From Pseudomonas serbica (GTDB taxonomy: Bacteria; Pseudomonadota; Gammaproteobacteria; Pseudomonadales; Pseudomonadaceae): DNA of 64,000 bases. The first letter of the stretch is position 1; each line of letters begins with the position of its first letter. Of this stretch, positions 44,417 to 52,757 are shown one piece after another. The DNA lies in contig NZ_JAQIYM010000090.1 of assembly GCF_028823535.1 (NCBI RefSeq), forward strand, positions 124,001 to 188,000. Reading direction: 5' to 3'. The notes under the pieces were generated by a model. It did not search any database and was not told the origin of the DNA. It saw only the letters and a program-made list of their open reading frames with translations. The translations under genes and the position numbers were made by a program.

Positions 44417-44540
44417 TACATGCCGAAATCAACATCGGGTTACTTTCGCACATGAACATCATCCTTGAAGGCGTTCAGGATACTGGTTACCTTCTCGAAG
44501 GCCTCGCGGGATGGTGTTTTCGGCCCGGCATGCTATATTT
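44417..44540 (-). pseudogene. Partial duplicate of the 3' end of the 45127-45552 gene
   Basis: This 120-bp stretch aligns without gaps, at roughly three bases in four, with the segment starting at 45127, for example CATGAAC.TCATCCTTGA and TCGGCCCGGC in both. It corresponds to the C-terminal codons of the minus-strand gene there. It has no start and no upstream part. It is a gene fragment left by duplication, with a decayed nucleotidyltransferase between the two copies. Confidence 0.65.
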
Positions 44541-44611
44541 CCAGAACATACCTATGCCATTATTTAGCAAATTAAGGTGCATGATCATTATCAATGTAAG
44601 TGGAGGTCGTC

Positions 44612-44990
44612 ATGATCACTGCAATTGATGCTGAAAAACAAATTAACGAATTAATTGCCAAGCAGGACGTTTCTGCCACGATCAATGAATTCAAATCAAG
44701 AATTGAAGTGGAGATAGAATTAGAAAAGGTTGTCCTATTTGGAAGCAGGGCTCGGGGAGATAATGACCTTGATAGTGATATTGATATCAGTCATTGTGCC
44801 AAATCCTCCCGTCACGTATGTAGAAAAAAGACTGTTTGCAAAAAAGCTATCGAAAGTTACTTTCGATATAGAGCTAAGAACTGGCTTGGTTATTAACCCG
44901 TTAATAGTCGGCGTTGCTGAATTTAATAAAACAGATGGTTTATCAGAACTTTTAAAGAACATTAGACATGACGGAGTTGAAATTAGATGA
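44612..44990 (+). pseudogene. Frameshifted MNT-type nucleotidyltransferase
   Basis: GGAGGTCGTC precedes the ATG. The first 60 residues are a minimal nucleotidyltransferase: VVLFGSRARGDNDLDSDIDI with the GS motif and DxD pair. At about 44780-44790 the reading frame must shift to continue (SVIVPNPPVTYVEKRLF...LRTGLVINPL), so the gene is broken unless a base is missing from the assembly. MNT proteins act as antitoxins of HEPN toxins by AMPylating them; here the expected partner is reduced to 22 codons. AT-rich. Confidence 0.65.
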
Positions 44991-45055
44991 GAAAAGATAT
45001 TCTAGATAAGCCTAAGTCGCTTGGTAAGGCTCCTGATGGATTAAAGTCCAAGTAA
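44987..45055 (+). pseudogene. 22-codon leftover of a partner gene
   Basis: An ATG overlapping the nucleotidyltransferase stop (ATGA) opens a frame that ends after MRKDILDKPKSLGKAPDGLK plus two residues. Coupled starts of this kind are usual for MNT-HEPN pairs, so this is probably the stump of the toxin gene. Confidence 0.35.
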
Positions 45056-45126
45056 TTACTCGCTAAACTCAGCCTCATTACTCTCGAGATAGTCATTTGG
45101 ATATGTCAACTTTGGCGAGACTGAAG

Positions 45127-45552
45127 TCACATGCTGAACTCCGCATCTGGCTCCTTCCTCGCATGAACCTCATCCTTGATGGCATTGAGGATGCTGGTAG
45201 CTTTGTCGAAGGCTGCGTCTGATGGCGTTCTCGGCCCGGCGTACTCGAAGGATGTTCCACCATCCTTGTCGGTATACAGCACCAGGTGCTCACCCTCGGC
45301 GAGCTTGAAGATCCAGGTTTTCCAAGGGTATTTGCCATCAAACGTAAACGCCGGCTCGCCCCACAGTTTTTTGTAAGCGTCGAGGTGGCTGACACCAAGC
45401 CGGTAAAAGCCTTTCTTGTCCTTGTCCATCATGTCGGTAAGGAATTCATGGAGTCTGTCTACCATGAAGATCGGCTCTGGTTGGGCTTGCCCAAGCCACT
45501 CGCTGGTGGTGTTGACCAGCTCAATTCCTGCCAAGTCGATTTTATTGCTCAT
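45127..45552 (-). CDS. Hypothetical protein, 141 aa
   Basis: Unrecognised. Starts MSNKIDLAGIELVNTT. Contains PWKTWIFKLAEGEHLVLYTDK, a beta-rich centre, and a helical end. Part of its 3' end is duplicated at 44417-44540. Forty-six bases separate it from the upstream gene on the same strand. Confidence 0.7.
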   Translation of the reverse strand: MSNKIDLAGIELVNTTSEWLGQAQPEPIFMVDRLHEFLTDMMDKDKKGFYRLGVSHLDAYKKLWGEPAFTFDGKYPWKTWIFKLAEGEHLVLYTDKDGGTSFEYAGPRTPSDAAFDKATSILNAIKDEVHARKEPDAEFSM

Positions 45553-45598
45553 AGATAACCCTGGTGATAGTCAGGCGGTCGCCGGCGAAGATCAGGCC

Positions 45599-46129
45599 TC
45601 AGGCCTGAAGTACATCCGGATGATATGTGTGTGTCTGGAGGCTTTTTTGCAGGCGCTGGCGCTCTATACCCTCAACGACATTTTTTAAAACGTACCCCAT
45701 GCTCTTCTCGGCGGCGCTTTCACTTTCCCACTCTGAACTGGTGGACACCAGATAGTCGTGCGTCACGTCAGTCAGTCGGGCTTTTGACGTGAGGGGACGG
45801 TAGGGCGCACCAAAGTCAGGGGTTGCTAAATCTGAGACCGACCATTCTGTAAGCACAAAGATTGATGAGCGCTCTGGGAGCACGACGCCGCCAATAACCC
45901 TGCTAGCCAAAGCGCCGGCCAGTGGCTTATGCCAGTCAATCGGCTTGCCATTACCGATGTTGAGGACTGCAATGATGGGCGAGCCGTCATGGTCGTTCAG
46001 AAGATTTTCCATTTGCTCTGAAAACGGGCTATCCAGAGTTAGGAATACTGATTTACCGAGGGGCTCGACCTGAGATGCCAAGGTAGCCATGAAACTATTA
46101 GTGCTATCAGTTAGAAATATGCGATCCAC
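45599..46129 (-). CDS. Hypothetical protein, 176 aa
   Basis: GTG at 46129 follows AGAGGATATCCC, the same leader type as at 14757 and 17073, and gives MDRIFLTDSTNSFMAT. An ATG 39 bp or more upstream has no such site. The order PIIAVLNIGNG...LASRVIGGVVLP...IFVLTEWSVSD recalls the sensor region of AAA ATPases, but no Walker A is present. Function unknown. Confidence 0.6.
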   Translation of the reverse strand: MDRIFLTDSTNSFMATLASQVEPLGKSVFLTLDSPFSEQMENLLNDHDGSPIIAVLNIGNGKPIDWHKPLAGALASRVIGGVVLPERSSIFVLTEWSVSDLATPDFGAPYRPLTSKARLTDVTHDYLVSTSSEWESESAAEKSMGYVLKNVVEGIERQRLQKSLQTHTYHPDVLQA

Positions 46130-46302
46130 GGGATATCCTCTTTTCCCAATTATCTCCATTGCCTGCCCAAGAAAGCAATAAACCCTGTTGTCCACCGTAT
46201 GGCAATGATTGCTAGTTATGCGTAAGGGGGCGGCAGGACGGTTCAATATTGGATTTCATCATGGTAACCTGAGAACCAATACATGGGTGTTATGGGGGCT
46301 TT

Positions 46303-46551
46303 ATGAAGGCTTATCACTATGCATTTGACGACAAAGGTGTGCGGCTCTCTTCCATCATTGTTGCAGAGAATTTAAGGCACGCTGCAAAGCTCTTCTTTGA
46401 GTCTCCTAATGGTGAGTTCTTCCGCAAAAAACACAAAATCACCCATGATATATCCCTGGGCTTTTCTGATGATCATGAGCATGAATCTGGAGAGGTTGTG
46501 ACGCCAGGGTGGACTTTAAATATTAAGGTTTATCAGAGGGGCGACTACTAA
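46303..46551 (+). CDS. Small hypothetical protein, 82 aa
   Basis: Unrecognised. MKAYHYAFDDKGVRLSSI looks like the first strand of a small alpha/beta fold; a His/Asp-rich stretch (DDHEHESGE) lies in the second half. GGGGGC precedes the ATG. Confidence 0.65.
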   Translation: MKAYHYAFDDKGVRLSSIIVAENLRHAAKLFFESPNGEFFRKKHKITHDISLGFSDDHEHESGEVVTPGWTLNIKVYQRGDY

Positions 46552-46653
46552 CTGGCCGCGAGGCAGGAAATAGAAAATCGACGGAAGATTTTGGACTGTA
46601 ATCCGTTTTTATAATTGCGGGAGTTCCATCGCTCTGGCAATGTTCCGCCTGAG

Positions 46654-47172
46654 TCAATGCAATGAGAATGACTCAACACTGTGATCGTCATCAAGCCGAG
46701 GACGACGCTTCGCAATGTACGGTTGGCTAGGCTTGTAGTCCGGATTGAACCCGCGTTGATGCGGGTACTTTCCATTTTGGTCTGGCCAAAGCATCTGCTT
46801 GTAGGTCGGCTTCTTACCTTCGTCTTCGAAGTAGGCATCTGCCTGGATGGTATAAGCAGAGGCTTCCTCGTTATCCACGCTCTCAAGGAGCATGGTCACA
46901 CTCCAGATATCCTCAATCTTGCGACCATCTTTCGGGCGATGGCACATCCTCAACTCGTTGAAGTACTCCATGATGGCGCCATGGATCGCCTGTGGCGGAA
47001 GGCCGAAGACGATGAGCTCCGGTGCGCCAATGTTGGTCATTCCGATTGTGTAGCTGAAAGGCGGGGATTCCTCAGAGCCCATCACATGCTGAATGTGCAA
47101 CCCATGGCTGGATATGTTGCTGGTGATCATGGCCCTGATTCGCAGGGCGATCTCGCTGTCGCTGGGTCTCAT
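46654..47172 (-). CDS. DUF4262 family protein, 172 aa
   Basis: SPPFSYTIGMTNIGAPELIV followed by FGLPPQAIHGAIMEYFN is the hallmark of DUF4262. A C-terminal YKQMLWPDQNGKYPHQRGFN is also usual for the family. The biochemical role is not known. Length is normal. Confidence 0.85.
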   Translation of the reverse strand: MRPSDSEIALRIRAMITSNISSHGLHIQHVMGSEESPPFSYTIGMTNIGAPELIVFGLPPQAIHGAIMEYFNELRMCHRPKDGRKIEDIWSVTMLLESVDNEEASAYTIQADAYFEDEGKKPTYKQMLWPDQNGKYPHQRGFNPDYKPSQPYIAKRRPRLDDDHSVESFSLH

Positions 47173-47280
47173 CGTTGGCTCGTGATGTTAATTTAATACC
47201 GGCTTAGATTAGCAACTAATCCCCTGGTAGGTATACAGCATGACCATCATGGCAGGGCGGGTAGGGCTGCCTGGCTGGGA

Positions 47281-48273
47281 TCAGGGTTCGTAACCAGCAT
47301 CCGGGGTCGAGGTTTTGGTGTGAAAAATCAGGTTGTCGATCAATTCCGATCTTTGGCCCGTGCAGACATACAGGGCGAGCTTCTCCTGGTACGCCGGCAT
47401 ATTCAGCCTGACCTCATTCTCAATGGATCGAGGCAGGGGGTAATACTTCAGGAAGGAGTCGACATAAGATCCCAGGAAAACGTCCCTGAAGATCTCAACG
47501 TTACCGAATTCATAAACACCAAGCAGCGCCTCGATGTAGTCGCGCTTTTTCATGATGTCGAATGAGATCGGCATGCAACCATGCGCAAGCAACGGTACGT
47601 TGGCCATCATCCGGGATGTCCTTTTATTGCAATCCGCAAAGGCCTGGACGTAGGGAACTCTGGTCATCAGGTAAAAAGCTGCCTCTATAGGGTTTTCAAT
47701 CTCGCTAGCCGCGTTCATTACGTAATCGATGAGGTCGTAGATTTTCTCCTGCCCGGTGCCTGGGTAGTAGGAGGGCGGGGTATAGGCCGTGTTATCGATA
47801 TCCATCAGCTCTGTTGTTCTAATCTGGCCCAATTCATGTTTGAGCACAAAATGTTTAGTCGGGCCTTGAATCTCACCTGGATCTGCAATGCAAACGTGGA
47901 TGGCCTTTAGCATGCGCAAAGAAACGTCTTTGCTTTGGATTACGAGGTCAAAAGCACGCTTATGATTGATGATCATTTGGGTGTCTTCCGCAGAAGCATG
48001 TTCAGCAGCGACCCCATACTGGAGCAGTTTCTGGGTGTCCAAGTGACTGTACAGGTTGCCCTCGAGGACAGACGAAGACCAGGCGATATCGACCATGAAG
48101 TTCGCTTTTTTAGCCTTTGTAAGTTGTACTTTTTTCGGGAAAACCTCATCCAACCTAAGGAGAGCGTCTTTACCAATGCCCGGTGCATACTCAAGGAACT
48201 GGCGTGAAAACTGCGCCGGTCGGCGCTCGTTCGGCCTGGTTTTAGCAAAAAGCTTCTTGAGTTTATCTTTCAC
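47281..48273 (-). CDS. Fic-like protein with Gln in place of the catalytic His, 330 aa
   Basis: The Fic core reads VQAFADCNKRTSRMMAN from about residue 209: FxDxNKR and the second Arg are kept but the catalytic His position is Q210 and Gly of GNGR is Lys. An inhibitory-type SSSVLEG lies at residues 66-72. Proteins of this form are a recognised Fic branch and may not AMPylate in the usual way. Monocistronic, divergent from the recombinase region. Confidence 0.8.
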   Translation of the reverse strand: MKDKLKKLFAKTRPNERRPAQFSRQFLEYAPGIGKDALLRLDEVFPKKVQLTKAKKANFMVDIAWSSSVLEGNLYSHLDTQKLLQYGVAAEHASAEDTQMIINHKRAFDLVIQSKDVSLRMLKAIHVCIADPGEIQGPTKHFVLKHELGQIRTTELMDIDNTAYTPPSYYPGTGQEKIYDLIDYVMNAASEIENPIEAAFYLMTRVPYVQAFADCNKRTSRMMANVPLLAHGCMPISFDIMKKRDYIEALLGVYEFGNVEIFRDVFLGSYVDSFLKYYPLPRSIENEVRLNMPAYQEKLALYVCTGQRSELIDNLIFHTKTSTPDAGYEP

Positions 48274-48386
48274 GTTTATCTCCCCGTATCCAGGAGCTCA
48301 GTATAACAAGTCAGCATCTCTAATCGTGATAGTGATGCAGATCATCTGAGGGCCTGGGTCGGTTTTTAACGAAATAAGGACAAAAA

Positions 48387-48436
48387 GCCATTTCCAGTCA
48401 ATCAATGGGTGGAAAGGCCGTTTCCTGTCAAACAAT
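48387..48436. repeat. Two imperfect direct repeats, 30-bp period
   Basis: GCCATTTCCAGTCAATCAAT (48387-48406) and GCCGTTTCCTGTCAAACAAT (48417-48436) match at 17 of 20 positions. They lie in the 540-bp region before the recombinase gene. Possible accessory protein-binding sites. Confidence 0.5.
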
Positions 48437-48683
48437 CAGGAGACAAACCCATAATCACTGCCCAGATCAGCGCAGGCCATTTTCATCCCTGATCAACGAT
48501 GCCGCCGACTTTTGAAAAAGCAACAAGCCGTGATCGCCAGCCAGGCATCAGTCACTTTCAAAAGCATGTCGACAGAGAGATGCGAGCGACCGCGCTGGGC
48601 CAGACATCGTCATTTGAAAAATGAAGAGAAAACCCTGGGCGCGAAAAATCGAGAGAAGAAAGGTGATGTTATACCGTTACCTA

Positions 48684-48727
48684 TATGTGCGATATCCGAT
48701 AATGGCTAGACCCGGATATTGCACATA
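48684..48727. promoter_or_regulatory. 14-bp inverted repeat before the tyrosine recombinase
   Basis: TATGTGCGATATCC (48684-48697) and GGATATTGCACATA (48714-48727) are inverted with one mismatch and a 16-bp spacer, 86 bp before the recombinase start. It could be an operator, or a recombination core site of the enzyme, as resolution sites often lie beside their recombinase. Confidence 0.6.
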
Positions 48728-48813
48728 GGGCGCTTCTGTGCGACTATTCCTGGGCTTTTTCCCATTTTTTCGTTTTTGGGTTTTTCGCGGATTTTCTACT
48801 TGAGGGTTTTCTT

Positions 48814-50112
48814 GTGGCTGCCAAACCGTTACCGCTGTTCGACACGTTCAAGAAATTTCACGAGCTGAACTTTAATCGCGTCACAAGCGAATTGCCAGTC
48901 GTTCAAGAATACCTGGCGTCATTTCCAAGTCAGCTGCAAGCCGTCGAAGGCTACAAAGCTGTCCGAGGCTTCCTCAGGTCTTACGCCGGCAACGACGCTA
49001 CCTTCAACTCGTATCGAACCCACGTTGAGCGCATGCTGCTCTGGTCACTGCTGGTGGCCAAGAAGCCACTCCTCGAGCTCAGCCGCACCGACGCCGAGCG
49101 CTTCATGGAGTTTTGCCTCAATCCACTGCCAGAATGGATCGGCCCGGTCGTCAAATCCCGCTTTATCCGCATTGGTGGCAGAAAAGCATCAGATGAAGAT
49201 CCCTATGAGGTCAACTCTGAGTGGCGCCCTTTTAACCTGACCACCTCCAAACGCGCCCTGAAACTCGCCCAAGAGCAAAACCGTGAGGTTGAGGACAAAC
49301 CCTACGAGATGTCCCAGGGTTCGGTGGCCCAGGTCTTTGCGGTGTGCGGCAGCTTCTTCAAGTACGCGACCGACGAAGGCCTTACGGATAAAGCCAACCC
49401 GATCCGGGCGATCAAGCAGAAATCCAAATACAAACAGCGCAACACGGACACCAGCGCCACCAAGTCACTGACTCCTTTCCAGTGGGATTACGTCCTGCAA
49501 ACCGCTGAAACCATGGCTGCCGAGGCGCCAACTCACGAACGCACCTTGTTCATCCTGGCCACGGCCTTTTCGATGTACCTTCGGGTATCGGACATGGTTG
49601 GCCGGGATAACTGGACACCACGCATGAAGGATTTTCGCAAGGACAGCAATGGTAACTGGTGGTACCACGTGGTCGGTAAAGGAAACAAAGCCGCCAAGAT
49701 CAGCGTGCGCGACGAGTACCTGGACTACCTCAAGCGGTACCGGGCGCACCTGAACATGACGCCACTGCCCTCCCCTGATGACAACACGCCGCTGCTGGCT
49801 ACCTTGAATGGCCGCTCTGGTCTGTCTGACCGCCATATCCGGTTGCTGCTCCAGGAGGTTTTCGACAAGGCTCTTGAACGCATGAAGGCTGAAGGTCGGA
49901 CAGAAGACGAGCTCGACAATTTACGCTCAGCGTCGCTGCACTGGCTCCGGCACACCTCGGCCACTTTTGATGCGCCGTACCGCGAAACCAAGGATTTGCA
50001 GGCTGACCTGCGCCACGAGAGTATGAAAACCACGCAGGACACCTACTACAACACCCTGGATGACGAACGCGCCCGCTCGGTGAAGAAGCTTGGGCTGAAG
50101 GATCGCGGCTGA
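48814..50112 (+). CDS. Tyrosine recombinase/integrase, 432 aa
   Basis: GTG start with GAGGG seven bases upstream. N-terminal SAM-like and core-binding region to about residue 215, then the catalytic domain with R257 (YLRVSD), K289 (VGKGNK), H376 and R379 (LHWLRHT), H401 (LRHESMKTT) and Tyr at 411 or 412 (DTYYNT). All catalytic residues are present. It could resolve plasmid multimers or integrate and excise an element; no attachment site flanking a tRNA is seen. Confidence 0.9.
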   Translation: MAAKPLPLFDTFKKFHELNFNRVTSELPVVQEYLASFPSQLQAVEGYKAVRGFLRSYAGNDATFNSYRTHVERMLLWSLLVAKKPLLELSRTDAERFMEFCLNPLPEWIGPVVKSRFIRIGGRKASDEDPYEVNSEWRPFNLTTSKRALKLAQEQNREVEDKPYEMSQGSVAQVFAVCGSFFKYATDEGLTDKANPIRAIKQKSKYKQRNTDTSATKSLTPFQWDYVLQTAETMAAEAPTHERTLFILATAFSMYLRVSDMVGRDNWTPRMKDFRKDSNGNWWYHVVGKGNKAAKISVRDEYLDYLKRYRAHLNMTPLPSPDDNTPLLATLNGRSGLSDRHIRLLLQEVFDKALERMKAEGRTEDELDNLRSASLHWLRHTSATFDAPYRETKDLQADLRHESMKTTQDTYYNTLDDERARSVKKLGLKDRG

Positions 50113-50133
50113 TCAGCGCCAAAAGGAATGGAT

Positions 50134-50367
50134 ATGTCAGTGAACATGAGCAGGCTCGATACGATGATGAACCACTTCCTTCGCGAAGGGTTCACAGGAA
50201 CCGTGGAAAATAGACTTAGAACCAAGCCAAGCACCACTACAGAGACTTTCATAGAAAAAGTTGAGGGCGGATGGTCTGTAACTGTCAGGCATAGCCACAA
50301 CAACATTGAAAAAGTTGTGGTTAGTGTCGAAGACTTGATGTTCTGGTTGTACTCCAGAACATTTTAG
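50134..50367 (+). CDS. Small hypothetical protein, 77 aa
   Basis: ATG at 50134 has AGGA six bases upstream, better spaced than the ATG at 50128. It starts 21 bp after the recombinase stop and may be co-transcribed. Helical start (MSRLDTMMNHFLREG), then beta strands (GGWSVTVRHSHNN). Unrecognised. Confidence 0.6.
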   Translation: MSVNMSRLDTMMNHFLREGFTGTVENRLRTKPSTTTETFIEKVEGGWSVTVRHSHNNIEKVVVSVEDLMFWLYSRTF

Positions 50368-50390
50368 CCATGGATAAGTGTGAGTAATCA

Positions 50391-51032
50391 ATGCCCGTAG
50401 CGCCTCAAAACCTCGCTGAGATTCAGCACCGGTGGTGCGAAGCCTTCACCAATGAACAAGGCCGCATCACCGCCTGGACGTTTGTGCCAAGAGCCATTGT
50501 CGACGAAGTGCTTGCAGGCAAGATTCAGACCTGCCCCATGGAGTTCTCTGACCAAGGGCTTTTGTTTCGCCTGGCCTACGAATGGATGAAAGACGCCATG
50601 GATGAGGCAGGCGTAAAAGGCCGAGAAGCTGGCATAAATCCCTGGTGGTGCTGGATTCAAACGAACGCAGACCAGACCCGGCCAACCTCCTTGGAGGCAG
50701 ATGGAACCTCTGTCCTGTTGGAGCTCAGCCTCGATCCCAAGGACGTTCTACTGTCTGATTTCGACATGTGGCACGTACCGCTGAACTACTGGCTCAACGG
50801 TGAAGGTGATGAGGTTGAAGCTTTTGAAAACGAGCTGGAGTTGGCGGGTCTCAATATCTACGAAGACAAGCCGCTTCCGTATCCCTTTCACACTCGCGTC
50901 CAAGCCAGCTGGCGGGAAATTTTCTGTCTGGATCGCGTGAATGGGTATACCTGTGAACTGAAGGACAAGACCATTCAGGGTGTGTTCTGGAAAATAAGGC
51001 CAGAGAGTATAAAGGGAATCGTTGAGACTTAG
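50391..51032 (+). CDS. DUF3841 family protein, 213 aa
   Basis: YEWMKDAMDEAG, PWWCWIQTN, VLLELSLDPKDVLLSDFDMW and LNYWLNG occur in DUF3841 order. The family is widespread and uncharacterised. Full length. ATG at 50391 has a weak ribosome binding site, but the translated start fits the family. Confidence 0.8.
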   Translation: MPVAPQNLAEIQHRWCEAFTNEQGRITAWTFVPRAIVDEVLAGKIQTCPMEFSDQGLLFRLAYEWMKDAMDEAGVKGREAGINPWWCWIQTNADQTRPTSLEADGTSVLLELSLDPKDVLLSDFDMWHVPLNYWLNGEGDEVEAFENELELAGLNIYEDKPLPYPFHTRVQASWREIFCLDRVNGYTCELKDKTIQGVFWKIRPESIKGIVET

Positions 51033-51147
51033 CAGAAAGCCAAGGTAGCTAATGCGGAATCTGCGACGTCAGAGAAAAAACGACCAGCCATGTGATCTAC
51101 TACAATCCACTGAAATTAGCGATCACGATCAGATCTCGAGGTGACAC

Positions 51148-51768
51148 TTGAAAAAGATAAAATTGACTAATTTCGAGGAAAATCACGGCTTTGTCCCCAC
51201 ACGATCTATGGGGATGGTTTGGCGTGACGAGATAGATTCCGATTTCTTCCCGGCGCTAGCTTGTATAATTAGCGACTACGATCAGTTCATTTGCGATATA
51301 ATTGACATTGACAAGTTTTATTCGTTTCATGAGTTTTTATGCCCAATTACCATAGATGACTATACCAATATAACTCAATCGTTCAGAGATAATATTCAAT
51401 ACTTTCAGCACGGTTCTATACATATTTTGGAACAGGCCTGGAGCTTCATCGGTGGCGGAGGCGATACATTTAAACACGCTGAGATTTCATGCAAAAGCAT
51501 AACCCCAAATATAGGCAGGATATTTATTTGCAGCAATTACAATGCTGGTCTTTGCTTGTTTGTGTTGAGTAGTGAGAAGTATAACGATTACGAATCTATT
51601 TTCTTTCATCATACTCCAGTCATCGAAATCGCCCCTGCCACTTATGATAATCTAGGAGCAATGATCGCGATGCATAACCTTGCAAGATGCAAGGAGTCAG
51701 AGGATATTTTAATACATTTTATCGAAGATAACATTGCAACTAAAATAAAAGATGACAGTGATATCTAA
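51148..51768 (+). CDS. AT-rich hypothetical protein, 206 aa
   Basis: Unrecognised. TTG start with GAGGTGACAC upstream. Strongly AT-rich. Contains many aromatic residues and clusters of Cys (ISCKSITPN, FICSNYNAGLCLF). Soluble. Looks like a recent acquisition. Confidence 0.65.
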   Translation: MKKIKLTNFEENHGFVPTRSMGMVWRDEIDSDFFPALACIISDYDQFICDIIDIDKFYSFHEFLCPITIDDYTNITQSFRDNIQYFQHGSIHILEQAWSFIGGGGDTFKHAEISCKSITPNIGRIFICSNYNAGLCLFVLSSEKYNDYESIFFHHTPVIEIAPATYDNLGAMIAMHNLARCKESEDILIHFIEDNIATKIKDDSDI

Positions 51769-51804
51769 AGTTAGATGAGACTTCCATTTGAATAAAGGAT
51801 CATT

Positions 51805-52487
51805 ATGATCCGCGTCAGATTGATCAGGCACGCCCAGAGCGCAGCAACGCCGACCTCCCTAAAACCGATCCCAGCGCCATACCGCTCACGCAGGCAGGAC
51901 AGCGCCAGGCCCTGGAGCTAGCTGATGCCATCACGTCAGCGCCCGACCTCATCATATCCTCGCCCTACCTTCGCGCCATGGATACCGCGCTACCGACAGT
52001 CTCTCGATGCCCGGACGTGCCGTTCGAAGTCTGGGCAGTCGAAGAGTTTACCTATTTGGCTCCAAATCGATTTGCCGGATCCACCCAGGTTGACCGAAAA
52101 CCTTACGTGGAAAGCTACTTGTCGAACGGTGATGCGGCCCTGGTCGATGGCCCTGGCGCCGAGTCTTGTGAGCAGCTACTGGGTCGTGCACGGGCCGTGT
52201 TGGCCAGGCTCGAGGCTCATGAGGCTCATGAGGCCCAGGATGTCCTGGTGTTCAGTCATGGGCAATTCATCCGAGCCGTGGCATGGGTCATCAAGCACGG
52301 CGCCGCTGCTGGTTCTCCAGACCGTATGCGTGAGTTCCGGGTCGCAGATGTGTGTGAGCCACTGGGGAATTGCTGCAGCTATCAGTTGGTGTTTGGCGGG
52401 GGCATGTGGACGGTCGAGCGACAGCTTGATCCATCTGGCCAGGTGGCGCTCATCGATGGCTTTTGCACCGGGCTCAAGATTATTTAG
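51805..52487 (+). pseudogene. Histidine phosphatase (phosphoglycerate mutase-like) with 5' frameshift
   Basis: AAAGGATCATT precedes ATG 51805, and the frame opens with MIRVRLIRHAQS, the RHG-type catalytic start. It ends early at a TAG. The continuation (NADLPKTDPSAIPLTQAGQR, ISSPYLRAMDTA, VFSHGQFIRAV) is in another frame from about 51852, with the second catalytic His in SHGQ. Adding one base or removing two near 51845-51855 restores a full enzyme of about 226 residues. Either a true frameshift or an assembly error. Confidence 0.75.
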
Positions 52488-52757
52488 GTGGGCGATGCAA
52501 AATAACGCCTCTTCGGCGTAGCGAAGAAAACCCTGTCGTGTTCAGCCCACATGGGGTTGCGTTACGCCCATGAAATGATTATTGTTCGAGCAGGGCATGT
52601 GCATCCCTTCCGCTCACACTGGAAAATCAAAATCAGGCACAATTGTTATATGTTGTTAGTTATTGCATACATTTTCTAACACAACCAGCGTCTGAAATTG
52701 TACGAGTGAGCCGTAGTTAACCAAATAATTGGTTGTTCAGACTACTGGAAAATATAT

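Noticed and set aside
44365..44628. Plus-strand frame of 87 codons
   Set aside because: It lies opposite the duplicated minus-strand gene fragment and has no ribosome binding site.
48512..48709. Plus-strand frame of 65 codons before the recombinase
   Set aside because: Basic, low-complexity translation, weak start, and it covers the inverted repeat; better explained as noncoding regulatory DNA.
48684..48727. Possible dif/XerCD site or integron attC
   Set aside because: The spacer is 16 bp rather than 6-8 bp and the arms do not match known Xer or attC core sequences, so only a generic inverted repeat is claimed.
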